A stretch of DNA of 64,000 nt from Acidovorax soli (lineage in GTDB: Bacteria > Pseudomonadota > Gammaproteobacteria > Burkholderiales > Burkholderiaceae_C). Positions 29,547-38,884 of this stretch are shown piece by piece. The notes under the pieces are model-generated. The model saw nothing but the letters and a program-made list of their open reading frames with translations. It had not been told where the DNA came from and ran no database searches. The stretch is from positions 248,001 through 312,000 of the forward strand of contig NZ_JACHLK010000004.1 in assembly GCF_014207955.1 (NCBI RefSeq), given 5' to 3'. A program made the position numbers and the translations under genes. The stretch's first letter is position 1; each line of letters begins with the position of its first letter.

Positions 29547-30074
29547 ATGGCCAACCGCGAAGCCCTCCGCGAGCTACAAGTCCGACTGGCCAGCCGCCTG
29601 CAGGCCGCCAGATCGGAAGGCTTGTCCGTATCGTCCTGGCTGGCTGTCGAGACAGCAGGGCAGTACTACCTTCTACCTCTCGCCCAATCGGGCGAGATTT
29701 TTCCTTGGGTCACCGTCCAGCCCGTGCCGTACACGCAAAGCTGGTTCCTGGGGGTTGCCAACCTGCGCGGCGGGCTGGTCGGCGTGGCCGACCTCGCTGG
29801 CATGCTGGGTACTACGGTCACGCGCTCCGAGCAGGCCCTGGCCGAGTCCAGCCTGCTGGCCTTCAATGCCGTGCTTGAAGTGAACGCCGCGCTGCTGGTG
29901 GACCGCCTGGCCGGTCTGCGCGGCACGGAGTCCTTCGTGTCGTCGGAGCCTCCTGCACCGGAATCTCCCGCATTCTTCGGCACCACCTACATCGATGCAG
30001 GTGGTGCGCGCTGGCAGGAGCTCAATTTGCAGATCCTGTCCCAACATCCCGCTTTCCTGAGCATCAGTGCTTGA
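29547..30074 (+). CDS. pilI: CheW-like coupling protein PilI
   Basis: 175 residues forming a CheW beta-barrel (about 25-170): YYLLPLAQSGEIFPW, WFLGVANLRGGLVGVADLAGML, LLVDRLAGLRG. It should link the receptor PilJ to the kinase ChpA at the pilus-bearing pole. Located 15 nt after pilH and 21 nt before pilJ. Confidence 0.9.
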   Translation: MANREALRELQVRLASRLQAARSEGLSVSSWLAVETAGQYYLLPLAQSGEIFPWVTVQPVPYTQSWFLGVANLRGGLVGVADLAGMLGTTVTRSEQALAESSLLAFNAVLEVNAALLVDRLAGLRGTESFVSSEPPAPESPAFFGTTYIDAGGARWQELNLQILSQHPAFLSISA

Positions 30075-30095
30075 GTTTTTCTGTAAGGCTGCACC

Positions 30096-32381
30096 ATGTC
30101 CGTCGTCAATCAATTTGGAAAACTGTTCAACCGGAAGCCCGGCACGCCGGACGCCGCAGCGGGCAATGCTGCGGCCGATGACGGCCAGGACGCACTGGGG
30201 ACCGGTTCGCTCGAGGCAGCCGCGCTGCGCGAGTACCAGAGCGATGCGATGAACAGCGTGCAGGGGGATCCCGGTGGCTACCCCTCCGAGCTCAGCGAAC
30301 CCGATAGCGATGACGACCTGATCTCCCTGCCGGTGCTGGGCACCTCCACGGCAGCCGGCCACCAGCGCCGCCTGCTGGCCTTGCTGGCCATCGGTGTGGT
30401 GGTGCTGGGCGCGATTGCCGCCTGGGTGCTGCAGCAGGCGGACCGCTCCGCACAGCAGCTCGCCGCTACCGGCCAGTCCCTGATGCAGTCGCAGCGCCTG
30501 GCCAAGTCGGTGTCGCAGGCCCTGGTGGGCAGCCCCCAGGCCTTCCCTGACGTGGTGGAAAGCTCGGGCGTGCTGGCGCGCAACGTGCGCGCCCTGACCG
30601 CGGGTGACATCGAGCTCGGCGTGCAATCGCTGGGCGAGCCCTACAAGCCCGATCTGGATGCCGTGACGCCGCTGATGGAGCGCGCCGAACGCAACGCCGG
30701 TGTGGTGATGGGCCAGCAGAAGATCCTGACCCAGGTGGGCGACGCTCTGCGCACCATCAACCGCCAGTCGTCCGACCTGCTGGAAATCGCCGAGACGGTG
30801 TCCTCGCTCAAGCTGCAGCAGAACGCCCCCGCCGCCGAAATCTCGGCCGCCGGCCAGCTCGTGATGTTGACCCAGCGCATCGGCAAGTCCGCCAACGAAT
30901 TCCAGACCATGGAAGGCGTGAGCCCCGAGGCCGTGTTCCTGCTGGGCAAGGACTTGAACTCGTTCAAGGAAATCGCCCAGGGCCTGCTCGACGGCAGCCC
31001 CGAACTGCGCCTGGCCGCCACCAAGGACGCGCAGACGCGCGAGCAGCTTGACGGCCTCGTGAAGCTGTACGAGCAGACCCGTACGCAGGCCAGCGCCATT
31101 CTGGGCAACCTGCAAGGCCTGGTGTCCGCCCGTGAAGCGCAATCCGCCATCATTGCCGACAGCGAACCGCTGCGCCGCCAGCTCGAAGGCCTGCAGACCA
31201 AGCTGTCCGCCCAGACCGGCCTGGGTGCCGGCCAGATCGCTGCCCTGGGCCTCGCCGGTCTGTTCGTGCTGCTGTGCGGTATCGGTATTTCGCGCGTTCA
31301 GCTGCTCGACAGCCGTGGCCGCCAGGTCGCTGCCGAATCGCAGCAAAAGGACGCCAAGCGCCAGGAGCAGGAAGCCAAGCGCGTCAACGACGCCAACCAG
31401 GCCGCCATTTTGCGTTTGATGAACGAACTGCAGTCGGTTGCTGAAGGCGATCTGACCCAGGAAGCCACCGTGACCGAGGACATCACCGGCGCCATTGCCG
31501 ACTCGGTGAACTACACGGTGGAAGAGCTGCGCCAACTGGTGGGCAGCGTGCAGAACACCGCGACCCGCGTGGCGCAGACGACGGCCCAGGTGGACTCCAC
31601 CTCGACCGAACTGCTCGCGGCCTCGACCGAGCAACTGCGCGAAATTCGCGAAACCGGCCGCTCCGTTCTGGACATGGCGACCCGAATCAACGAAGTGTCC
31701 ACGCAAGCGCAAGAGTCGGCCACTGTGGCCCGCCAATCGCTGCAAGCTGCCGACTCCGGTCTGCAGGCCGTGCAGAACGCCATCGGCGGTATGAACTCCA
31801 TCCGCGACCAGATCCAGGACACCTCCAAGCGCATCAAGCGCCTGGGCGAATCCTCGCAGGAGATCGGTGAAATCACCGAACTGATCTCGGACATTACCGA
31901 GCAGACGAACGTGCTGGCCCTGAACGCCGCCATCCAGGCCGCATCCGCTGGTGAAGCCGGCCGCGGCTTCTCGGTGGTGGCGGAAGAAGTGCAGCGCCTC
32001 GCTGAACGCTCCGCAGACGCCACGCGCCAGATCTCGGCACTCGTGAAGGCCATTCAGACCGACACGCAGGATGCCGTGGCCGCTATGGAACGCTCCACGC
32101 AGGGTGTGGTGGAAGGGGCCCGCCTCTCCGACTCCGCCGGTACCGCACTGACCGAAATCGACCGCGTGTCGCGCCGCCTTGCCGAGCTGATCGAGCAGAT
32201 CTCCTCCTCCACCTCGCGTGAAGCCGTTCTGGCCAACGAAGTGGCCGACAACATCCAGCACATTTTTGCCGTGACGGAGCAGACCGGAGAAGGTACCCGT
32301 ACCACGGCCCAACAGGTGCGCGAACTGTCGCACATGGCCGAAGAACTGCGCCAGTCTGTCGCCCGTTTCAAGATCGCCTGA
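30096..32381 (+). CDS. pilJ: Methyl-accepting chemoreceptor of the pilus system, PilJ
   Basis: 761 residues. A cytoplasmic N-tail of about 90 residues precedes membrane segment 1 (about 91-112). The periplasmic region carries two PilJ-type helical modules (about 113-378). Segment 2 lies at about 379-398, then HAMP and a long signalling coiled coil. The hairpin tip reads ITEQTNVLALNAAIQAASAGEAGRGFS, split here only by family variation, and is the contact site for PilI and ChpA. The receptor should sense surface contact or pilin. No PilK methyltransferase gene follows it, unlike in Pseudomonas. Confidence 0.93.
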   Translation: MSVVNQFGKLFNRKPGTPDAAAGNAAADDGQDALGTGSLEAAALREYQSDAMNSVQGDPGGYPSELSEPDSDDDLISLPVLGTSTAAGHQRRLLALLAIGVVVLGAIAAWVLQQADRSAQQLAATGQSLMQSQRLAKSVSQALVGSPQAFPDVVESSGVLARNVRALTAGDIELGVQSLGEPYKPDLDAVTPLMERAERNAGVVMGQQKILTQVGDALRTINRQSSDLLEIAETVSSLKLQQNAPAAEISAAGQLVMLTQRIGKSANEFQTMEGVSPEAVFLLGKDLNSFKEIAQGLLDGSPELRLAATKDAQTREQLDGLVKLYEQTRTQASAILGNLQGLVSAREAQSAIIADSEPLRRQLEGLQTKLSAQTGLGAGQIAALGLAGLFVLLCGIGISRVQLLDSRGRQVAAESQQKDAKRQEQEAKRVNDANQAAILRLMNELQSVAEGDLTQEATVTEDITGAIADSVNYTVEELRQLVGSVQNTATRVAQTTAQVDSTSTELLAASTEQLREIRETGRSVLDMATRINEVSTQAQESATVARQSLQAADSGLQAVQNAIGGMNSIRDQIQDTSKRIKRLGESSQEIGEITELISDITEQTNVLALNAAIQAASAGEAGRGFSVVAEEVQRLAERSADATRQISALVKAIQTDTQDAVAAMERSTQGVVEGARLSDSAGTALTEIDRVSRRLAELIEQISSSTSREAVLANEVADNIQHIFAVTEQTGEGTRTTAQQVRELSHMAEELRQSVARFKIA

Positions 32382-32432
32382 GGCGATCCGTAGTCATCAA
32401 CCAGCTGGCTCATTGCAGCCGGGGACGAACCC

Positions 32433-35400
32433 ATGCCATCTATTGATGTCAAAAATGCACCGGCCGCAGACTGGACCCAGGGAGATCAGGACCTGGGTCC
32501 TTTGGCTTGGGTGCTCGACGAACTGCGCAAATCCCTGGGCGGTGCCGTCAAATCCATGCGCCGTTTTGTGCGCGACACGGAAACCGCGAGCGAATCCGAT
32601 CTGGCGGCCCTCGATGCCGGCGCCCTGCGCATCGCGCGCCAGCAACTGCACCAGTCCAGCGGTGCGCTCGAAATGGTGGGCATGGGCCCACCGGCCCTGG
32701 TGCTGCGCGCCATGGAAGCCGCTGTCCAGCGCTTCGTGCAGCGCCCCGAGTTGTGCACCGACGAGGCCACCAACACCATTGAAAAAGCCAGCTTCGGCCT
32801 GATCGAATACCTGGAGAGCGTGCTGGCGGGCAAGGGTGTCTCGGCCGTCGCGCTGTTTCCCCAGTACCGCGATGCCCAGGCCCTGGCCGGTGCCGAGCGC
32901 GTGCACCCGGCCGATCTGTGGCCCGTGGAACGCCGTTTCCGCGAGCCCGAAGTCACCATCCCGGCCGAACCGCTGCCCTATGGCCCGCAGGCGCGCGCGC
33001 TGCTGGATGCCGCCGTGCTGCGCATCGTCAAGACAGGTGATGCCAAGGCCGCCCGCAGCATGTACGAGACCTGCCTGGGCTTCGTGGCCGCCCAGCAGGA
33101 CCGCCAGTCGCGTGCGTTCTGGAAGATCTGCGCCGCCTTCTTCGAGGCCTTTGCCGGCGGCCTGCTGCCGCCCGACGTGTATGTGAAGCGCGTGGCCTCC
33201 CGCGTGCTCATGCAGTACGCCACCCTGGCCAAGGGCGACAACACCATCGCCGACCGCCTGGTGCAGGACCTGCTGTTCTTCTGCTCGCAGACCACAGTGC
33301 CCGCAGGCGCCGCCGACAAGTTCCCCGCGCTGATGACCGTGCGCCATGCGTTCAGCCTGGACCGCTTCAAGCCCGTGGAGTACGAAGTGGCGCGCTTTGG
33401 CCGCTTCGACCCGGCCGTGCTGGCCCAGGCCAGGAAGCGCATCGCTGCCGCCACCGAAACCTGGTCGGCCCTGGCCGGCGGTGACCGCAACAAGATCAAG
33501 CCCGCAGCCGACCAGTTCAGCCTGGTCTGCGATTCGCTGCGCAAGCTCAGCCCCGGCAGCGAGAAGCTGGCGGTGGCGCTCACGCAGGTGATGGATGCCA
33601 CCATCAAGTCCGGCGAGCCGCCATCGGCCGAGTTGGCCATGGAAGTGGCGACCTCGGTGCTGTACCTGCAAGCCGCCTTCGAAGAACTCGATTCGGCCGA
33701 AGAGCAGATGGCCGAGCGCGCCGCCCGCCTGTCCGAGCGGCTTGCTGCGGTGGGTGCCGGCGCCGAGCCCGAGCCCCTGGAAGCCTGGATGGAAGAGCTG
33801 TACCGCCGTGTCAGCGACAACCAGACCATGGGCAGCGTGGTGGACGAGTTGCGTGCCACCCTGGCCGAGGCCGAGAAGTGCCTGGACCTGTTCTTCCGCG
33901 ACCCCAAGGACGTCTCCGTGCTGGCACCGGTTCCGGGCCACATGGCGCAGATGCGCGGCGTGCTGTCCGTGCTGGGGCTGGACCAGGCCTCGATGGCCGT
34001 GGTGCGCATGCGCGACACCGTCGACCGCCTGCTGATCAACGACATTCCCGAGGAAGAACGCCAGCCCGCGTTCGAGAAACTGGGCAGCAGCATGGGAGCC
34101 CTGGGCTTCCTGATCGACATGCTGAGCTACCAGCGCGCCATGGCGCGCAAGCTCTTTGTCTACGACGAAGAGCAGGGCGAGCTGCGCATCCTCACGGGCC
34201 GCACCCGTTCCCGTGCCACCGACAACACCCAGGAAGCCACGCCCGCCAAGCTCGAAGAGCGCGCGGCCGTTCCGCTGCCCGACGTGGTGCCGCGCTTCCC
34301 GGTCGAAGAGCCGGAGAGCGCCCCGACCGACTTCTCGCCCCTGCCCGGCGAATTTGCGGAACCTGCCCCCGCGCCTGCGCCGGTGGAACAGCTGGCTCCC
34401 GATATCGGCTTCGGCCATCTGGGCGCGGCCCCTGCCGCTCCCGTGGCCCCTGCCCAGGCCGCCCCGGCACCGGTACCGGTGGCGGTGACTTCGGGCCCGG
34501 TGGTGCGCCCGCCCGTCGAGGTCGAAGACGAGCTGCTCGAGATCTTCCTCGAAGAAGCGCGCGAAGTCGTGGCCACCGGCCTGGCGGCCATCGCCACGCT
34601 GCGCCATGAACCCGGTGAGCTCAGCGAGCAGACCACGCTGCGCCGTGCCTTCCACACCCTGAAGGGCAGCTCGCGCATGGTGGGCCTCAACGACTTCGGC
34701 GAAGCCGCCTGGTCGATGGAGCAGGTGCTCAACGCCTGGCTGGCCGAGCAAAAGCCCATGAAGGCGCCGCTGCTGCAGCTGTCCACCGACACCCTGAACG
34801 CCTTTGGCGACTGGGCCGACAGCCTGGCAACCGGCAGCCCCACGCACTGGCAGCCCGAGGCCTTCCGCAAGGCCGCAGAAGCCATGCGCCAGGACGGCAC
34901 CCTGCTGCCCCTGACCTCGGCCGCTGCCGAGCCCGCTGCAGCTCCTGCACCGGCACCGGCCGAAGAAGTGCCGGCCCTGATCGACGTGCCTGCCGACATC
35001 GTGGCCGAGGTGCCTGCCGAGCTGCCCGAGGCCGTGCCCCAGCCGGTGGAGGTGCCGGAGCTGATCGAGATTCCCGCCCTGGCCGAGCCGGTGGCCGAAG
35101 CCCTGCCGCTGGAAGAAGAAGAGATCGTCCACGTCGACTTCGAATCCACCGAAGTCCCGGAAGACGCCATCGAGCCCGAAATCGTCGCGCTCGAAGCACC
35201 CCAGGAAGTGCCCGACACCAGCTCCACGGTCACCGAAGAGATCGACTTCGCGGTGTTTGCCGACGCGGTCGCCCAGGTGCCCGAGATTCCCGAAGTGCCC
35301 CAGGCCATCGAGCTCCCCCCGGTGGCCGAGCCCGTCGCCGCCGCTCCTGCGGTGGACTTCGACCTGCCGATGCTCGACAGTTTCGAGGCCGCGGCAGAGC

Positions 35401-38400
35401 CGGCCCCAGCACCCGTGCCCGAGCCCGTGGTGCCGGCCGTGGTCGACACGCCGTTCGAGTTCCAGCTCGACGACCAGTTGCTGGAAGCCGGTGCCCCGGC
35501 CCCTGCACAGCCCGAGGCCGTGCCCGAACCCGAAGCCCTGCTGGCCGCCTTTACCCCCGAACCTGATCTGCCGCCCGCGGCCGTGGTGGACGCGCCTGCG
35601 CCCATGGCCCCAGCCGCACCAGAGCCGCTGCCCGAAGTGCTGCCCGAGCCCGTGGCCAGCCCCGTGGCTCCTGCGGTCGCTGCCGTGCCCGAAGAGCCAC
35701 CGTTCGACGAGGCCGTCAAGGTCATCGAGACGCTGCGCATCGGCATCCCGCTGTACAACGTCTACCTGAACGAAGCCGACGAATGGTCGCGCCGCCTGGC
35801 CACCTGCCTGCAGGAATGGTCGCTGGAACTGCACGAACCCCTGCCGGACACGGCCGTAGCGCTGGCCCACTCGCTGGCGGGCAGTTCCGCCACGGTGGGC
35901 TTCACGGCCCTGTCCGAGCTGGCGCGCGTGCTCGAGCACGCCCTGCAGCATGTGCAGCTGCAGACGCGCGGCACCAAGGAGCAGGCCCAGGTCTTCCTGG
36001 ATGCGTCCGAAGACATCCGCCGCCTGCTGCACCAGTTCGCCGCCGGCTTCCTCAAGGAGCCGAGTCCCGACGTTCTGGCCGCGCTGCGCCAGATCCTCGA
36101 GACCGAGGTCGACAACACCCTCACACCCGCCGAGGACGAAGTCGACGCTGAAGTCGAAGTCGAAGCGGTGGCCGAGCCTGAGCCCGAACCCCAGGCCGAA
36201 CCGGAGCCCGAATCCGTGCCGGAGCCCGAGGCCGTGGTGGCCCCGGTGGTGGTGCCCACGGGCCATGTGGCGCCCGCGCTCTCGCCGGTGGTGCACGACG
36301 ACGACCACGACTACGCGCATGAGCAGCAGGTGGACGATGCCATCGCCCGCGCGGTGGAGCACGCCTCCGACATCGATGACGACATCGACGCCATCGACGT
36401 GATCGACCCCGACCTCTTCCCGATCTTCGAGGAAGAGGCCCAGGAACTGCTGCCCCAGCTGGGCGGCGCCTTGCGCCAGTGGGCGTCGCGCCCCGACAAC
36501 CTGGGTGCCCGCAGCGAAGTGCTGCGCGCCCTGCACACCTTGAAGGGCAGCTCGCGCCTGGCCGGTGCCATGCGCCTGGGTGAAATGGCCCACCGCCTGG
36601 AATCCGCCATCGAGCAGCTCGATGTGGAAACCGTCACCAGCGCCGAGATCGAGCCGCTGCAGGCCAGTTTCGACGGCCTGGAGGCCAACTTCACGGCCCT
36701 GAGTGCCATTGGCCAGAGCCCGGCCGATGCGGTCGTGCCCCTGCCCGTGCCGGCCCGTGCCGAAGCCGCTCCGGTCGCTGCGGCGCCCGCCCCCGCTGCA
36801 GCCCCGGCCGCTGCCGCTGCTGTACCCACCGAGCAGCGCGCTGCGCCTGCCGCCCTCGTGGCCCCGGCCGTGCGCCTGCCCGGCCCATCGCAACTGGCCC
36901 CGCTGCGCGTGGCGGCCAACCAGTCGGTGCGTGTGCGCGCCCAACTGCTCGACCGCCTGGTCAACCAGGCCGGCGAGGTCATGATCAGCCGCTCGCGCCT
37001 GGACGTGCGCCTGTCGCAGTTCCGCTCCTCGCTGACCGACCTGTCGGGCAACCTGGACCGCCTGCGCCTGCAGCTGCGCGACATCGAGGTGCAGGCCGAA
37101 TCGCAGATGCAATCGCGCCTGGCCCTGTCCAAGGACTCGGCGGCCGGCTTCGACCCGCTGGAGTTCGACCGCTTCACCCGCGTGCAGGAACTCACGCGCA
37201 TGATGGCCGAGTCGGTCAACGACGTGGCCACCGTGCAGCGCAACCTGCAGCGCACCATGGAAGGTGCCGAAGACGACCTGATCGCCCAGGGCCGCCAGGC
37301 GCGTGAACTGCAGCGCGACCTGCTGCGCACCCGCATGGTGGAGTTCGAAGGCATTGCCGAGCGCCTGTACGCCGTGGTGCGCCAGGCCTCCAAGGAAACC
37401 GGCAAGCAGATCAAGCTCGACATCACCGGGGGTTCCATCGAAATGGACCGCGGCGTGCTGGACCGCATGACCCCGGCCTTCGAGCACCTGCTGCGCAACT
37501 GCGTGGCCCACGGCATCGAGAACCCCGAAACCCGCGTGGCCGCCGGCAAGCCGGCATCGGGCACCATCCTCGTGGACCTGCACCACGAAGGCAACGACGT
37601 GTCGGTGGAGTTCCGCGACGACGGTGCCGGCCTGAACCTGCCGCGCATCCGCGAGAAAGCCATTGCCCAGGGCCTGATCGAGCCCGGCCTGGAGCTCAGC
37701 GACGCCGACGCCGCCAACCTGATCTTCACGCCCGGCTTCAGTACCGCCAGCGAAGTGACCGGCCTGGCCGGCCGCGGCATCGGCATGGACGTGGTGCGCT
37801 CCGAGATCAACGCCCTGGGGGGCCGCATCGAGACCACCACCGAAACTGGCAAGGGCGCGGCCTTCCGCATGGTGCTGCCGCTGACCACCGCCGTGACGCA
37901 GGTGGTGATGCTGCGTGCCGGCGAGCTGTCCATCGGCGTGCCCGCCAACCTGGTGGAAATCGTGCGCCGCACCTCGGTGCCCGACCTGCAGGAAGCCTAC
38001 AAGGCCGGCCACTTCGACGACGGCATGGAGCAACTGCCCTTCTTCTGGGCCGGTGCCCTGCTGCAGGCCTCGGCCCGCAGCCACGAGACGGTCGGCAAGA
38101 CACGCCCCGTGGTGATCTTCCGAAGCGCTTCGCAGCGCATCGCCATGCACGTGGACGAAGTGCTGGGCAACCAGGAAGTCGTGGTGAAGAACCTCGGGCC
38201 GCAGCTGTCGCGCCTGCCCGGCCTGGCCGGCATGTCCGTGCTGGCTTCGGGTGCCGTGGTGCTGATCTACAACCCGGTGGCCCTGTCCACCGTGTACGGC
38301 GACCAGGTGCGTGCGGCCAGCGAAAACCTGCCCATGGTCACCGACAAGGTGGAGGCGGGCGGCCCGAGCAGTACGCCGGTGCCGGCCGGTGTCAACCAGG

Positions 38401-38783
38401 TGCCGCTGATCCTGGTGGTGGACGACTCCATCACCGTGCGCCGCGTCACGCAGCGCCTGCTGCAGCGCGAAGGCTACCGCGTGGCCCTGGCGGCCGACGG
38501 CCTGCAGGCGCTGGAGCGGCTGCAGGAAGAGCGCCCCACGGTGGTCCTGTCGGACATCGAAATGCCGCGCATGGATGGCTTCGACCTGGCGCGCAACATC
38601 CGCGCTGGCGGGGCCCTGCGCGACCTGCCCATCATCATGATCACCTCGCGGATCGCTGAAAAGCACCGCGAGCATGCGATGGAGCTCGGGGTGAACCACT
38701 ACCTGGGCAAGCCTTACTCGGACGAGGAGCTGCTCAGCCTGATCCAGCACTACGCCCGCATCGCCGCTGCCGCCGAAGCCTGA
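32433..38783 (+). CDS. chpA: Hybrid chemosensory kinase ChpA/PilL with multiple Hpt domains
   Basis: 2116 residues. Residues 1 to about 560 form a FimL-like region with degenerate Hpt modules (His73 in QLHQSSGALEMVG). Canonical Hpt domains have His741 (FHTLKGSSRMVGL) and His1368 (LHTLKGSSRLAG). A weaker one has His1146 (AHSLAGSSATVGF). Long Pro/Ala/Glu-rich linkers separate them (about 625-700, 830-1110, 1225-1290, 1430-1500). Then come the CheA dimerisation helices, the HATPase (LLRNCVAHGIENPE, DDGAGLN, GRGIGMDVV), a CheW domain and a receiver with Asp2041 (LSDIEMPRMDGFD). It phosphorylates PilG/PilH. It has fewer Hpt copies than Pseudomonas ChpA. Confidence 0.94.
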   Translation: MPSIDVKNAPAADWTQGDQDLGPLAWVLDELRKSLGGAVKSMRRFVRDTETASESDLAALDAGALRIARQQLHQSSGALEMVGMGPPALVLRAMEAAVQRFVQRPELCTDEATNTIEKASFGLIEYLESVLAGKGVSAVALFPQYRDAQALAGAERVHPADLWPVERRFREPEVTIPAEPLPYGPQARALLDAAVLRIVKTGDAKAARSMYETCLGFVAAQQDRQSRAFWKICAAFFEAFAGGLLPPDVYVKRVASRVLMQYATLAKGDNTIADRLVQDLLFFCSQTTVPAGAADKFPALMTVRHAFSLDRFKPVEYEVARFGRFDPAVLAQARKRIAAATETWSALAGGDRNKIKPAADQFSLVCDSLRKLSPGSEKLAVALTQVMDATIKSGEPPSAELAMEVATSVLYLQAAFEELDSAEEQMAERAARLSERLAAVGAGAEPEPLEAWMEELYRRVSDNQTMGSVVDELRATLAEAEKCLDLFFRDPKDVSVLAPVPGHMAQMRGVLSVLGLDQASMAVVRMRDTVDRLLINDIPEEERQPAFEKLGSSMGALGFLIDMLSYQRAMARKLFVYDEEQGELRILTGRTRSRATDNTQEATPAKLEERAAVPLPDVVPRFPVEEPESAPTDFSPLPGEFAEPAPAPAPVEQLAPDIGFGHLGAAPAAPVAPAQAAPAPVPVAVTSGPVVRPPVEVEDELLEIFLEEAREVVATGLAAIATLRHEPGELSEQTTLRRAFHTLKGSSRMVGLNDFGEAAWSMEQVLNAWLAEQKPMKAPLLQLSTDTLNAFGDWADSLATGSPTHWQPEAFRKAAEAMRQDGTLLPLTSAAAEPAAAPAPAPAEEVPALIDVPADIVAEVPAELPEAVPQPVEVPELIEIPALAEPVAEALPLEEEEIVHVDFESTEVPEDAIEPEIVALEAPQEVPDTSSTVTEEIDFAVFADAVAQVPEIPEVPQAIELPPVAEPVAAAPAVDFDLPMLDSFEAAAEPAPAPVPEPVVPAVVDTPFEFQLDDQLLEAGAPAPAQPEAVPEPEALLAAFTPEPDLPPAAVVDAPAPMAPAAPEPLPEVLPEPVASPVAPAVAAVPEEPPFDEAVKVIETLRIGIPLYNVYLNEADEWSRRLATCLQEWSLELHEPLPDTAVALAHSLAGSSATVGFTALSELARVLEHALQHVQLQTRGTKEQAQVFLDASEDIRRLLHQFAAGFLKEPSPDVLAALRQILETEVDNTLTPAEDEVDAEVEVEAVAEPEPEPQAEPEPESVPEPEAVVAPVVVPTGHVAPALSPVVHDDDHDYAHEQQVDDAIARAVEHASDIDDDIDAIDVIDPDLFPIFEEEAQELLPQLGGALRQWASRPDNLGARSEVLRALHTLKGSSRLAGAMRLGEMAHRLESAIEQLDVETVTSAEIEPLQASFDGLEANFTALSAIGQSPADAVVPLPVPARAEAAPVAAAPAPAAAPAAAAAVPTEQRAAPAALVAPAVRLPGPSQLAPLRVAANQSVRVRAQLLDRLVNQAGEVMISRSRLDVRLSQFRSSLTDLSGNLDRLRLQLRDIEVQAESQMQSRLALSKDSAAGFDPLEFDRFTRVQELTRMMAESVNDVATVQRNLQRTMEGAEDDLIAQGRQARELQRDLLRTRMVEFEGIAERLYAVVRQASKETGKQIKLDITGGSIEMDRGVLDRMTPAFEHLLRNCVAHGIENPETRVAAGKPASGTILVDLHHEGNDVSVEFRDDGAGLNLPRIREKAIAQGLIEPGLELSDADAANLIFTPGFSTASEVTGLAGRGIGMDVVRSEINALGGRIETTTETGKGAAFRMVLPLTTAVTQVVMLRAGELSIGVPANLVEIVRRTSVPDLQEAYKAGHFDDGMEQLPFFWAGALLQASARSHETVGKTRPVVIFRSASQRIAMHVDEVLGNQEVVVKNLGPQLSRLPGLAGMSVLASGAVVLIYNPVALSTVYGDQVRAASENLPMVTDKVEAGGPSSTPVPAGVNQVPLILVVDDSITVRRVTQRLLQREGYRVALAADGLQALERLQEERPTVVLSDIEMPRMDGFDLARNIRAGGALRDLPIIMITSRIAEKHREHAMELGVNHYLGKPYSDEELLSLIQHYARIAAAAEA

Positions 38784-38794
38784 TCCCACCGCCG

Positions 38795-38824
38795 AACGCC
38801 TGCATCCTCACCGGTGCAGGCGTT
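38795..38824 (+). terminator. Hairpin after chpA, weak terminator
   Basis: AACGCCTGCA pairs perfectly over 10 bp with TGCAGGCGTT. Only a GGTGTTT tail follows, so termination is probably incomplete and some read-through into the PilU-like gene is likely. Confidence 0.5.
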
Positions 38825-38884
38825 GGTGTTTGGGGGCCTGGCAAAGCGGCTTTTTCGTGTCCCACTGCCTAACCAGAGATACCG

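Noticed and set aside
36120-36240. Repetitive GAAGTCGAAGTC and GAGCCCGAAC-type runs in chpA as a tandem DNA repeat
   Set aside because: They encode Glu/Pro/Val linkers of ChpA and are explained by amino-acid low complexity, not a separate element.
32397-38789. A 2130-codon open frame antisense to chpA
   Set aside because: It is low-complexity (Gly/His/Gln/Arg-rich), with no domains, and exists only because GC-rich codons of chpA leave the opposite strand without stops.
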